Shown one piece after another: positions 1-9,036 of a stretch of 64,000 bases of DNA (the first letter of the stretch is position 1; every line of letters starts with the position of its first letter). Origin of the DNA: an uncultured Oscillospiraceae bacterium (GTDB lineage: Bacteria > Bacillota > Clostridia > Oscillospirales > Oscillospiraceae); assembly GCA_947626345.1 (NCBI GenBank), contig CANQSF010000002.1, positions 1 to 64,000 on the forward strand, written 5' to 3'. The position numbers and the translations under genes were made by a program. The notes below the pieces were generated by a model. The model saw only the letters and a list, made by a program, of their open reading frames with translations. It was not told the origin of the DNA and searched no databases.

Positions 1-182
1 ACCAAGCCCGACTCGCAGAGTATCTTCATGTGATAGGACAGGGAGGATTGGGGCATACCCACCTCGTCGGTCAGAACACAGGTGCATTTCTCCCCGTGGC
101 GCAGAAGCTCCAGGATACGCAGTCGCCGCTCATCACACACGGCTTTGAACACTTTAGCTTGCTGTTCGTATGTTGTTGACAC
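1..182 (-). CDS. ArsR-family HTH transcriptional regulator (partial, runs off left edge)
   Basis: Only the first 60 or so codons are present. They read through an N-terminal helix (FKAVCDERRLRILELL) and the winged-helix recognition region (DEVGMPQSSLSYHMKILCESGL), which is the classic ArsR/SmtB pattern. A CTC-type cysteine (KCTCV) lies just before the recognition helix, at the place where the metal-sensing members carry their ELCVC-type motif, so metal or metalloid sensing is possible but cannot be decided from this fragment. I chose the GTG start at 182 because a GAGG ribosome binding site lies 7 bases upstream and an in-frame stop lies just beyond. An inverted repeat sits upstream and could be its operator. 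Confidence 0.85.
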   Translation of the reverse strand, partial: MSTTYEQQAKVFKAVCDERRLRILELLRHGEKCTCVLTDEVGMPQSSLSYHMKILCESGL

Positions 183-225
183 ATCCTCACCTCAAATCAA
201 CTTTTCTTGATGTTAGTATATGCCT

Positions 226-247
226 CATATCGAAAAAAGTCAATATG
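226..247. promoter_or_regulatory. Putative ArsR-type operator
   Basis: Imperfect inverted repeat CATATCGA / TCAATATG separated by about 6 bases, in an AT-rich intergenic stretch 45 bases upstream of the ArsR start. The size and the ATA-rich arms fit known ArsR-family operators. The assignment to this regulator is inference from position. Confidence 0.5.
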
Positions 248-319
248 TAATTTCAACTTTTTCCATCATAGCGGAGGCCGGGCAGCACCGGCCCACAAAA
301 ACGGAAAGTGGACAAGAAG

Positions 320-353
320 CCCCCTGTTGTAGGAAGATAACTACAACAGGGGG
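320..353 (-). terminator. Strong hairpin, probable terminator of the AEC remnant
   Basis: Perfect 13-bp inverted repeat (CCCCCTGTTGTAG and its complement) with an 8-base loop. It follows the end of the permease remnant on the minus strand. The tail after the hairpin is only moderately U-rich, so termination efficiency is uncertain. Confidence 0.5.
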
Positions 354-400
354 TATTAAGCCTGCGTTGATTTTGGGGAATGATTTTGGAGGAGAGGGGC

Positions 401-799
401 TCACAGAATAACGCAAAGCAGCGGCAAGGTCACTACCGAAAACAGGGTAGAAGCAAAGACGAGCCGGGAGGCAAACAGGCTGTCGCAGCCATACTGCTCT
501 GCCAGGATCGAGGTGGTACTTCCGGCAGGCATACCGGTCATCAGTACGCTGATGCTTTTCAGCAGAGGGTCGATGGGCAGAAAGGTAAGGGCACCATAGA
601 CCGCCAATGGAAAGGCAACCAAGCGCAGAAAGCAAAACCAGAGGACCTTTGGGTCAAAAAGAGAGCCAATGCTTGCCCCCGCCAGAATGGAACCGATCAC
701 CGGCATGGACACAGGGATGCAGCAGCGGCTCAACGCGGCCACAGTCTCCAGCGCAAAACCTGGAAGCTCTACCGGCAGGACCATGAGGGCCAGCCCCAC
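401..799 (-). pseudogene. C-terminal remnant of an AEC (auxin efflux carrier) family permease
   Basis: The 132 codons match the last four or so membrane helices of AEC-family transporters: a P-x-A/S-M-x-x-x-G motif (IPVSMPVIGSILAG), a conserved Arg-Leu helix (FCFLRLVAFPLAV), the MPAGSTTSILAEQYG loop and the terminal STLFSVVTLPL helix. Family members are about 300-320 residues, so more than half of the protein is missing. The remnant begins directly after the stop codon of the Crp-type gene, in the same frame, with no room for the missing N-terminal helices. This looks like a deletion junction rather than a short functional gene. A GTG codon at 799 could initiate a fragment, but no convincing ribosome binding site precedes it. 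Confidence 0.75.
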
Positions 800-802
800 T
801 GG

Positions 803-1465
803 CTATGCTATGTCGTAGAGATCAAAGACGCATTTGTGAAAAGCTAAGAGTCCCTCATCGCGCATTTTGCCAAGTTCCGTACACATGGCGCTGCGGTCCA
901 CGCCCAGATAATCTGCCAGCTGCTGGCGGTTATAGGGGATGCTGAAATGGGCACTCCCGGCCCGCCGGGACTGGACGGAGAGATAGTCGGTGAGCTTCTC
1001 CCGTGTGGTGCGGTGGGCCATGATGTCGATCTTTTGGGCAAGCATCCTGTTCTTGGCGGCCATAGAACATAACAAATTCTGAACGAGGCGTTTTGTCAGC
1101 TTGTCCGCATCCGGCGCAAATAGATGTTCTGGCCCAAAAGACAGCACTACGCTGTCCTCCAGGGCGATAACATCGTGAATAAAAGGCTCGTCCTCCTGCA
1201 TGGCGAACGCCTCCCCGAACACCTCGCCCACGCCGATCCGGTTGACGACGCTGCGATTACCCCAGTAATCGTCCTTTTGTATCATAAGCTGCCCTGCCGC
1301 CAGAATACTGATAGCGCGGATGAACTGGTCGCTGTGGTAGACCGTTTCGCCTCTTTCGTATGTTTGCGTTCTCATGTTTAAGCGTGCAGCCGCCGCTTCG
1401 ATCTCGCTGTCGGCCATTCCCGCAAATAGCGCGGTCTGCTGCAGAACGGAGATATATTTTTTCAA
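803..1465 (-). CDS. Crp/Fnr-family transcriptional regulator
   Basis: 220 residues, normal for the family. The N-terminal two thirds is a cyclic-nucleotide-binding-like sensor domain (YERGETVYHSDQFIRAISILAAGQL, then GEVFGEAFAM), and the C-terminal helix-turn-helix is clear (IPYNRQQLADYLGVDRSAMCTELGKMRDEGLL). There is no N-terminal cysteine cluster, so it is not an oxygen-sensing Fnr with a [4Fe-4S] cluster; it resembles the HcpR-like group that sits next to ferredoxin and hydroxylamine reductase genes in Clostridia. A TTG start at 1465 follows AAGGG at suitable spacing. The gene is divergent from the ferredoxin gene, which is its most likely target. Its last codons run directly into the AEC remnant. 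Confidence 0.85.
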   Translation of the reverse strand: MKKYISVLQQTALFAGMADSEIEAAAARLNMRTQTYERGETVYHSDQFIRAISILAAGQLMIQKDDYWGNRSVVNRIGVGEVFGEAFAMQEDEPFIHDVIALEDSVVLSFGPEHLFAPDADKLTKRLVQNLLCSMAAKNRMLAQKIDIMAHRTTREKLTDYLSVQSRRAGSAHFSIPYNRQQLADYLGVDRSAMCTELGKMRDEGLLAFHKCVFDLYDIA

Positions 1466-1479
1466 CTTTTCGCCCTTCT

Positions 1480-1493
1480 GTTGGAAATACAAC
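1480..1493. promoter_or_regulatory. Dyad GTTG-N6-CAAC, candidate Crp-type operator
   Basis: GTTGGAAATACAAC is centred at 1486.5. If the ferredoxin gene uses the TATACT at 1516-1521 as its -10 element, transcription would start near 1528, which places the dyad centre at about -41.5, the class II activator position for Crp/Fnr proteins. The same site falls within the 5' leader of the divergent regulator gene, so autorepression is also possible. No good -35 element is seen for the ferredoxin promoter, which fits activator dependence. Confidence 0.5.
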
Positions 1494-1508
1494 GGATTTG
1501 TCCTCCGC

Positions 1509-1537
1509 ATTGTACTATACTGAGGCCATAAAATCAA
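1509..1537 (-). promoter_or_regulatory. Promoter of the Crp-type regulator gene
   Basis: On the minus strand, TTGATT and TACAAT are separated by 17 bases, about 45 bases upstream of the TTG start. Confidence 0.6.
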
Positions 1538-1561
1538 GAAAACAGAAAGGACCACGGGACC

Positions 1562-2251
1562 ATGATAAGAAAGATCATCCACATCGACGAGGAAAAATGC
1601 AACGGTTGCGGGGCGTGCGCCAACGCTTGCCATGAGGGGGCTATCGCCATGATCGACGGCAAGGCGAAGCTCATCCGGGACGACTACTGCGATGGCATGG
1701 GCGACTGCCTGCCGGAGTGCCCAACGGGGGCCATCACCTTTGAGGAACGGGAAGCCGCGGCTTATGATGCAAAGGCCGTGGCCGAGAACAAGGCCAGAAA
1801 AGCGCCCCGCAGCGGCTGCCCCGGCTCTATGAGCCGCGAGATACGGCATACCGCGCCGACGCCCGCCGCATCCGTGCCGCCCCAGACCTCATCGCTGGGT
1901 AACTGGCCGGTACAAATCAAGCTGGCCCCAGTACAGGCCCCTTACTTCGACGGGGCGAAGCTGCTCATTGCTGCCGACTGCACTGCCTATGCCTATGCCG
2001 GGATGCACAGCGATCTCATGCGTGGCAAGGTCACACTGGTGGGCTGCCCCAAGCTGGACGGGGTGGATTACAGCGAAAAGTTGACGGAGATCATCCGGCA
2101 AAACGACATCCAGAGCGTGACCATCGTTCGCATGGAAGTACCCTGCTGCGGCGGGCTGGAAATGGCGGCGAAAAAGGCGCTGCAGGCCAGCGGTAAGTTC
2201 ATTCCCTGGCAGGTGGTAACGATCACCATAGACGGAAATATTAAAGAATGA
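1562..2251 (+). CDS. 4Fe-4S ferredoxin-type protein
   Basis: 229 residues. The first 60 residues form a ferredoxin fold with one canonical cluster motif (Cys13, 16, 19, 23) and a second set (Cys43, 49, 53-Pro) of the CDG-x-G-x-C-x3-CP type. After a low-complexity linker the C-terminal half has an LIAADCTAYAYAG segment, a GCPKLD motif and a PCCGG motif, a pattern of conserved cysteines seen in a family of clostridial redox proteins commonly linked to Crp-type regulators and hybrid-cluster protein genes. It probably transfers electrons in the cytoplasm; the partner is not in this window. No hcp gene lies next to it here. The start follows AAAGGA. The divergent Crp-family gene is the likely regulator. 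Confidence 0.8.
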   Translation: MIRKIIHIDEEKCNGCGACANACHEGAIAMIDGKAKLIRDDYCDGMGDCLPECPTGAITFEEREAAAYDAKAVAENKARKAPRSGCPGSMSREIRHTAPTPAASVPPQTSSLGNWPVQIKLAPVQAPYFDGAKLLIAADCTAYAYAGMHSDLMRGKVTLVGCPKLDGVDYSEKLTEIIRQNDIQSVTIVRMEVPCCGGLEMAAKKALQASGKFIPWQVVTITIDGNIKE

Positions 2252-2262
2252 TGGTCGTTTAG

Positions 2263-2370
2263 CGGAACGCCCGGCCAGAGCTGACGGTGCGGGTGGAAAA
2301 CGTGGCAGGATACGACACCGTGATCCTGGCCTTCACCAACTGGTGGACCACCATGCCCATTCTCTGCTCA
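2263..2370 (+). pseudogene. Flavodoxin fragment
   Basis: One frame between an in-frame stop at 2260 and about 2370 reads VENVAGYDTVILAF then TNWWTTMPI. This is the conserved flavodoxin stretch in which Tyr-Asp-x-Ile leads into the PxWWxxxP loop that contacts FMN. Nothing of the N-terminal phosphate-binding loop or the C-terminal half is present. The similarity ends where the TnpV gene begins on the other strand, so the gene appears to have been cut by the mobile element or by a later deletion. Its former neighbour would have been the ferredoxin gene. Confidence 0.6.
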
Positions 2371-2742
2371 TCATATGTAGATCACTTCGTTATAGACGAT
2401 TTCCCGCGCACAGGCCGCGATGTTGTTCATCAGACCCGTCCAGCGCATTTGGTCTTTGGCCTTCAGCTCTTCCGTAACGCCGTCCTGGGCCGCCATGTGT
2501 TCTACCAGCCGAGAGAACAAGGCTTGGGCCCGCTCTTCCGTATCGGCCAGGTGCGTGTTCAGCTGCCCGCTCATTACCAACTCCATAAAGTATGCGTAGT
2601 GGCGGTTCTTCAGGTATTCCATCCGCCGCCGTCCCCAGACGCCTACGGGCCTGTCCTCTGACGGGGGAGGGAGCAGGTTGGGAAGATAATAATCTCCCAC
2701 CAGTGTGTAGCCAATGCCGTTGATCTCTTTGTACTGTTCCAT
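2371..2742 (-). CDS. tnpV: TnpV-family transposon protein
   Basis: 123 residues. It has the typical TnpV layout seen on Tn4451-like and related integrative elements of Clostridia: EINGIGYTLVGDYYLPNL at the start, a GRRRMEYLKNRH basic segment, a SGQLNTHLADTEERA helix and the C-terminal LMNNIAACAREIVYNEVIY. TnpV is carried by such elements but its role is not established. I prefer the ATG at 2742 because a strong AAAGGAGG site lies 8 bases upstream; an upstream TTG would sit too close to it. No recombinase, TnpX or other element gene is nearby, so this is likely a remnant of a larger element. Confidence 0.8.
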   Translation of the reverse strand: MEQYKEINGIGYTLVGDYYLPNLLPPPSEDRPVGVWGRRRMEYLKNRHYAYFMELVMSGQLNTHLADTEERAQALFSRLVEHMAAQDGVTEELKAKDQMRWTGLMNNIAACAREIVYNEVIYI

Positions 2743-2748
2743 AATCAA

Positions 2749-2783
2749 AGCCTCCTTTGTACGACCATTCTACAAAGGAGGCT
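2749..2783 (-). promoter_or_regulatory. Hairpin that sequesters the tnpV ribosome binding site
   Basis: A perfect 13-bp inverted repeat (arms at 2749-2761 and 2771-2783, 9-base loop). In the tnpV transcript the downstream arm contains the AAAGGAGG ribosome binding site and the upstream arm its exact complement. This should limit translation from read-through transcripts, as known for several transposase genes. Confidence 0.6.
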
Positions 2784-2819
2784 CTATCTTGTCCACTGTG
2801 TGGATCAAAAACTTCAAAG

Positions 2820-2852
2820 AACAGCAGAGAGGTAAAATGCCTCTCTGCTGTT
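2820..2852. repeat. 13-bp inverted repeat upstream of tnpV
   Basis: Arms AACAGCAGAGAGG and its complement with a 7-base loop. It could be a terminator for transcripts entering from lepA or an end structure of the mobile element; the flanking T-runs are weak on both strands. Confidence 0.45.
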
Positions 2853-2892
2853 ACTCTTGCCCTTTGCCATACCAATGTGTGATAGGTTTGTT

Positions 2893-2921
2893 ATTATACT
2901 TCCTTATCAGCACCTAGCTAA
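2893..2921 (-). promoter_or_regulatory. Weak candidate promoter reading toward tnpV
   Basis: TATAAT with a poor TTAGCT -35 element 17 bases upstream on the minus strand, between the end of lepA and tnpV. Confidence 0.3.
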
Positions 2922-2959
2922 AGCGCCGGGCTTCTTTTTATAGGCTTTTCGCGCCGGGC

Positions 2960-4743
<1,784 letters not shown>

Positions 4744-4747
<4 letters not shown>

Positions 4748-5043
4748 AGATAGCTCTCCGCCTGCTCCGCGATCTGGCGCAGCTGGGCTGCCAGCTGCCG
4801 GAAGGAATCGGGGCTGATCCGGGGGGAGACGCTGGCGGCGGTGCGGCCCAGCAGGAAGTCCGCCGTCACGCCGTAGTAATCACAGGCCCGGCACACGAAG
4901 GCCAGTCCCGGCTCCCGGGCGCCGTTCTCATAGTGGCTCAAGAGCGCCTGGGAGATGTGCAGGTCGGAGGCCGCTTTCCGCTGGCTCACGCCCTTTTCCC
5001 GGCGCAGGCGGGCCAGGTTGGCGCAAAAATCACGCTCGCTCAT
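4744..5043 (-). CDS. XRE-family HTH transcriptional regulator
   Basis: 99 residues. Residues 5-65 form a Cro/C1-type helix-turn-helix ([20 protein letters not shown], then [18 protein letters not shown] and [12 protein letters not shown]). A short amphipathic C-terminal tail may support dimerisation. The ATG at 5043 has GAGGAA upstream at good spacing. It is the first gene of a two-gene operon with lepA, with a 4-base overlap, so it may control its own promoter and therefore lepA. Its targets are otherwise unknown. Confidence 0.85.
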
Positions 5044-5080
5044 GTGTTGTTTCCTCGCTTGCTGTGTGATAACGAACCGT

Positions 5081-5109
5081 ATTATACCATGCCCCACCGC
5101 CCGGCGCAA
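5081..5109 (-). promoter_or_regulatory. Promoter of the XRE-lepA operon
   Basis: TTGCGC and a perfect TATAAT separated by 17 bases on the minus strand, about 40 bases before the XRE start. Confidence 0.65.
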
Positions 5110-5147
5110 GAGTCTCCGCCGCCGGGGGAGTTTTTTTCCGCGCCGCC

Positions 5148-5176
5148 TTGCATTTTCCCCATGCCCGTGCTATCAT
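5148..5176 (+). promoter_or_regulatory. Promoter of pta
   Basis: TTGCAT-17-TATCAT on the plus strand. A GC-rich hairpin (5191-5207) lies in the leader between this promoter and the ribosome binding site; it has no T-run and is not an obvious terminator. Confidence 0.55.
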
Positions 5177-5252
5177 TTATTTAAAGTGATGCGGGGTCCG
5201 GCCCCGCAGCTCATCATACATACGACTGTTTATCGAGAGAGGAGAATCTGAC

Positions 5253-6236
5253 ATGTTCCAACAGCTGATCGACTCCCTGCGCGCCCGTCCCCGGAAGATC
5301 GTCTTCACCGAGGGCAACGACCCCCGTATCCTGGAGGCTGCCGCCCGGCTCCTGTCCGGCACCTTCCTGACCCCCATCCTCATGGGCAACGAGCTGGAGA
5401 TCCTGGCCGCCGCCCAGAAGTACGGCTACAACATCCGCGGGGCCACGATCATCGACCCCAAGACCTACCATGACACCGATGCCATGGTCCAGAAGATGGT
5501 GGAGCTGCGCCACGGCAAGATGACCGAGGAGCAGTGCCGGGAGGCCCTGACCCACCGCAACTATTTCGGCACCATGCTGGTGGCCATGGGCCACGCCGAC
5601 GCCCTGCTGGGCGGCGCGACTTATTCCACCGCCGACACGGTCCGTCCCGCCCTGCAGCTGATCAAGACCAAGCCGGGCAACAAGATCGTCTCCTCCTGCT
5701 TCATCATGGTCAAGCCCAGCCCCACCGGCGACAGGACCGTCCTGGCCATGGGCGACTGCGCCATCAACATCCACCCCACCGAGGACGACCTGGTGGAGAT
5801 CGCCACCGAGACGGTGAAGTGCGGCCGCCTGTTCGGCATCGACCCCAAGGTGGCCTTCCTCAGCTACTCCACCTTTGGCTCCGGCAAGGGCGAGGACGTG
5901 GACAAGATGCGCAACGCCGCCGAGCGGGTGAAGGCCATCATGCCCAGCGTGCCCATCACCGGCGAGATGCAGTTCGACGCCGCCGTCAGCCCCGTGGTGG
6001 CCCACACCAAGTGCCCGGACGACCGGGTGGCCGGCTACGCCAACGTGTTCATCTTCCCCGACATCAACGCCGGCAACATCGGCTACAAGATCGCCCAGCG
6101 GCTGGGCGGCTTCGAGGCCTACGGCCCCATCCTGTGCGGCCTGAACGCCCCCATCAACGACCTGAGCCGCGGCTGCAACGCCGAGGAGGTCTACTCCATG
6201 GCCATCATCACCGCCGCCCAGGCCAACATGGTATAA
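5253..6236 (+). CDS. pta: Phosphate acetyltransferase
   Basis: 327 residues, the short single-domain Pta type of Gram-positive bacteria. It converts acetyl-CoA and phosphate into acetyl phosphate and CoA, the step before acetate kinase in fermentative ATP production. The PTA/PTB fold is evident over the whole length, with the signature ALLGGATYSTADTVRPAL, the conserved GDCAINIHP segment, and FPDINAGNIGYK with AYGPILCGL near the C-terminus. GAGAGGAGAA precedes the ATG. No acetate kinase gene lies beside it, so pta is a single-gene unit here, bounded by its own promoter and terminator. Confidence 0.95.
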   Translation: MFQQLIDSLRARPRKIVFTEGNDPRILEAAARLLSGTFLTPILMGNELEILAAAQKYGYNIRGATIIDPKTYHDTDAMVQKMVELRHGKMTEEQCREALTHRNYFGTMLVAMGHADALLGGATYSTADTVRPALQLIKTKPGNKIVSSCFIMVKPSPTGDRTVLAMGDCAINIHPTEDDLVEIATETVKCGRLFGIDPKVAFLSYSTFGSGKGEDVDKMRNAAERVKAIMPSVPITGEMQFDAAVSPVVAHTKCPDDRVAGYANVFIFPDINAGNIGYKIAQRLGGFEAYGPILCGLNAPINDLSRGCNAEEVYSMAIITAAQANMV

Positions 6237-6257
6237 CAGTCCTATACATAAAAGATC

Positions 6258-6288
6258 GCTCCCCTGCCCAGCGGGCAGGGGAGCATTT
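6258..6288 (+). terminator. Intrinsic terminator of pta
   Basis: 12-bp perfect stem (GCTCCCCTGCCC and complement), tiny loop, followed by ATTTT, 21 bases after the stop. Confidence 0.8.
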
Positions 6289-6372
6289 TGCTGGGGGTGT
6301 TGCTGGGGAAATATATGTCAAGCCAAATGACAAAACGTGCTGCGGCGCGAACTCTGCGAGGCAGAGGCTGCT
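6289..6372. other. Intergenic stretch with palindrome fragment
   Basis: No gene seen. It contains 16 bases (6347-6362, GCGAACTCTGCGAGGC) that recur exactly at 54952-54967, at the end of the palindrome array between ilvE and galE. Confidence 0.5.
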
Positions 6373-9024
6373 TTAGCCCCGGACCACCTCGAAGAAGATC
6401 TCGTCCGTGCCTGCGGGCAGGTCCTTCACGGTGAAGTAATGGAACTCGTTGTTATCCACCTTGCCCACGCTGGCATAGGGGCTCAGGCTCTTCAGCTTGT
6501 AGCCCGGCTTCAGGTTGAAGAAGTTCTCCGCCATATGGTAGGAAGCAAAGCTGCCGCTGCTGTCCAGGAATATGAACCGGGAGGTCCCGTCGCCGGCTCT
6601 GCAGCCGCCCAGCGGGTCCTTGATGGTGACCTGCAGCACCCGGGGCGCCTCGTCGCCGGAAACCATGGACATCTCCACGTCCTCGCCGGGGGCCAGCTCC
6701 AGGGTGTAGTACAGTCCGCAGTGGATATTATCGCCGCTGGGGCTCAGACCGTAGCCGCCGTCATAGCCGGGGCACTTGATGCCATAGCCGAAATTAACAT
6801 ACACGAACACGGTCAGGGCCACGTCCTGCTCATAGGCGCTGACCTCCACGGAGCGGAGTCCCCCGTCCGTCACGTTGTGGATGATCACGTGGCCGCCGCC
6901 CCGCAGGGTGTGGGTGTAGGTGTCGCCGTCGATGACGGGCTCATAGGCCTCGTGATAGAATGCACCGCTGTACTCGTGGAGGAACTCCCCTGTCTGTTTG
7001 CCGCAGCTGTCGCACCAGGCGTCCAGGGCCGGGCCGGAGGAGAAGTCTGCCACATGCGGGGAATCGGGCTTTGTCTTGGTGATACTGGCGGTAGGCACAT
7101 AACCGGTGTAATCCCAGCCGGTAAAGCCATCCCAGTCATACTCGTGGTACACCACCTTGGTCCAGCCGTTCTCGTCGGGGCCCAGGCGGGACACCTCATA
7201 GGCGTTGCCGATGGTATAGACTACCGGGTAATTCGTCCCCGGGCCGGAGCGCATGCGGGTGTTCCACTGGCGGCACCACATGATGTCCTCGCCGGAGCGG
7301 TCCAGATCCCAGAAGGTCTCGGACCACTGCTGCATGAACTTGTCGTGGTCGGTGCCATTGTCATAGACGCCGTCGTCGATCTTGTCCCGCTTGGGCTTGA
7401 TGAGGTTGGGGTTATCCAGGTTCCGCTCGGTGTGGGAGGCGGGGGCCTCATAGGTCACCACCGAGTCCTCCGGCTGCTGCTCCTCGCTGGCGGCGGGCAT
7501 ACTGGTGGGATAGCAGCCCACCAGCTCGTCGTACCGCAGCAGCATGGCGCAGACCTCTGCCCGGGTGGCCGCCGCGCCGGGACGGAGGGTGCCGTCCCCA
7601 TAGCCGGTGATGATGCCGTAATCCAGGGCCCACTGCATGGCCATCTGGGCGTAGGGCTGCACGTCGCCGCCGTCGCTCCAGTTGCTCACCAGGCCGCCGG
7701 ACCAGGGGGTGGGCTGGCCCGCCATGCGGTACAGCATGGCCGCCAGCTGCTCCCGGGTGATGACGCTGTCCGGGTCGAAGGTGGTCTCGGACGAGCCGTT
7801 CACCGCGCCCACGAAGCTTGCCCAGGACACCGCGTCCTTATAGTAGTCCGCCGTCAGGTCCTGGAAGGCGGCGCTCTGCCCCGGCTGGGGAGAGCCGGCC
7901 TCCCGCCAGATCATGGTCACCGTCTGGCCCCGGGAGGCGCAGGCGTTGGGGGAGAAGGTGTCCGCGCCGGTGCCGGTGACGATGCCGGCGGCGTAGGCCC
8001 GCTCCACCGTGTCCTTATACCAGGCGCTGTCCGCCACGTCCTTGAAGGTGCCGGTGGCCGTGATCTCCGGCTCGTCGGCCGCCGTCTCGGCGCTCTCAGC
8101 GCCGGTCTCATCGGCGGGGGCGGTGAAGCTCTCGCCCTGGGCCACCGCCGCAATGACGAACCGCTCCGCGCCCATGTCCACGCCCAGCACGTAGCAGGTG
8201 CTCCCGGCGGGAACGTTGGCCGCTGCCGCGCCGTCGGGGGCGCGGACTTCCACGATGTGGCCGCCCTCGATCACCTGGATCTCATAGCCGGGGCCGGTCC
8301 AGACCTCATAGCAGCCGCCGGTGGTCACGGTCCCGTCCTCGGGGAAGGCGTAATACTCGCCTGCCGCCGCGCCGGTGGCGACGGAGCCGCCGCCTACGAT
8401 GACGCCGTTATCCCAGTCCTCGTTGTAGAACGTGTAAGGGATGGTCGCGGGTACGTCGCCGCCGTAGGACGTGATGTCGATGGTCACGGAGCCGCTGTCC
8501 GGCAGCAGGATGTCCACGCACCGGGAGCCGATGTCCATCTTGTCGGACTTGACCGTGGCGTTCTGCACCGACACATCCGTCTCGTTGTCCAGGAAGATGC
8601 GCATGTCGAAGCCCATCTGCGCCCGCTCCTCGCCGTTGGCGATGGGGGAGAGGGTGGTCTGGATGCTGTCGGTCTGGGTCACGTAGACGGCCTCGTTGTT
8701 ACCGGCGCTGTCCAGACGGTTGTAGAAGGTCCCGGTGCTGTCCGTGAAATAGACCAGCTCCTCCGCGCCCTGATAAATCACCCTCTGGATGGCGTCCACC
8801 GCGCCGGTGAGGTCCACCGTCACGCCCTCCGCCACGGGGGCGGGTGCGTCCAGGGCCATGGTCTCCGGCAGGTCCTCCGCCGCCGGGGCCGCTTCCTCGC
8901 CCGCGGCCTCCGTCGTCTGGGCCGGGTCGGGCGCGGGCGCCTGCTCCTCGTCCGCCAGGGCGGTCACGGGCAGGCTCAGGATCATCAGCGCCGCCAACAG
9001 GGCGCTCAGCCATTTTTTCTTCAT
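6373..9024 (-). CDS. Secreted S-layer-homology (SLH) domain protein with SH3-like domain
   Basis: 883 residues. A signal peptide (KKKWLSALLAALMILSLPVTALA) is followed by about 300 residues of acidic, beta-rich sequence of unknown function. Three SLH repeats span about residues 325-500 (FKDVADSAWYKDTVERAYAAGI, FQDLTADYYKDAVSWASFVG and a third ending in the RAEVCAMLLRYDEL segment). A bacterial SH3-like domain lies near 580-645 (TRMRSGPGTNYPVVYTIG). The last 240 residues include a CDSCGK pair and are unrecognised. SLH repeats bind pyruvylated secondary cell-wall polymers, so the protein should be anchored on the outside of the wall. It is the last gene of an operon with a sigma factor and a DUF4367 protein, which suggests regulated surface display. 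Confidence 0.85.
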   Translation of the reverse strand: MKKKWLSALLAALMILSLPVTALADEEQAPAPDPAQTTEAAGEEAAPAAEDLPETMALDAPAPVAEGVTVDLTGAVDAIQRVIYQGAEELVYFTDSTGTFYNRLDSAGNNEAVYVTQTDSIQTTLSPIANGEERAQMGFDMRIFLDNETDVSVQNATVKSDKMDIGSRCVDILLPDSGSVTIDITSYGGDVPATIPYTFYNEDWDNGVIVGGGSVATGAAAGEYYAFPEDGTVTTGGCYEVWTGPGYEIQVIEGGHIVEVRAPDGAAAANVPAGSTCYVLGVDMGAERFVIAAVAQGESFTAPADETGAESAETAADEPEITATGTFKDVADSAWYKDTVERAYAAGIVTGTGADTFSPNACASRGQTVTMIWREAGSPQPGQSAAFQDLTADYYKDAVSWASFVGAVNGSSETTFDPDSVITREQLAAMLYRMAGQPTPWSGGLVSNWSDGGDVQPYAQMAMQWALDYGIITGYGDGTLRPGAAATRAEVCAMLLRYDELVGCYPTSMPAASEEQQPEDSVVTYEAPASHTERNLDNPNLIKPKRDKIDDGVYDNGTDHDKFMQQWSETFWDLDRSGEDIMWCRQWNTRMRSGPGTNYPVVYTIGNAYEVSRLGPDENGWTKVVYHEYDWDGFTGWDYTGYVPTASITKTKPDSPHVADFSSGPALDAWCDSCGKQTGEFLHEYSGAFYHEAYEPVIDGDTYTHTLRGGGHVIIHNVTDGGLRSVEVSAYEQDVALTVFVYVNFGYGIKCPGYDGGYGLSPSGDNIHCGLYYTLELAPGEDVEMSMVSGDEAPRVLQVTIKDPLGGCRAGDGTSRFIFLDSSGSFASYHMAENFFNLKPGYKLKSLSPYASVGKVDNNEFHYFTVKDLPAGTDEIFFEVVRG

Positions 9025-9036
9025 CTGTTTCCTCCT

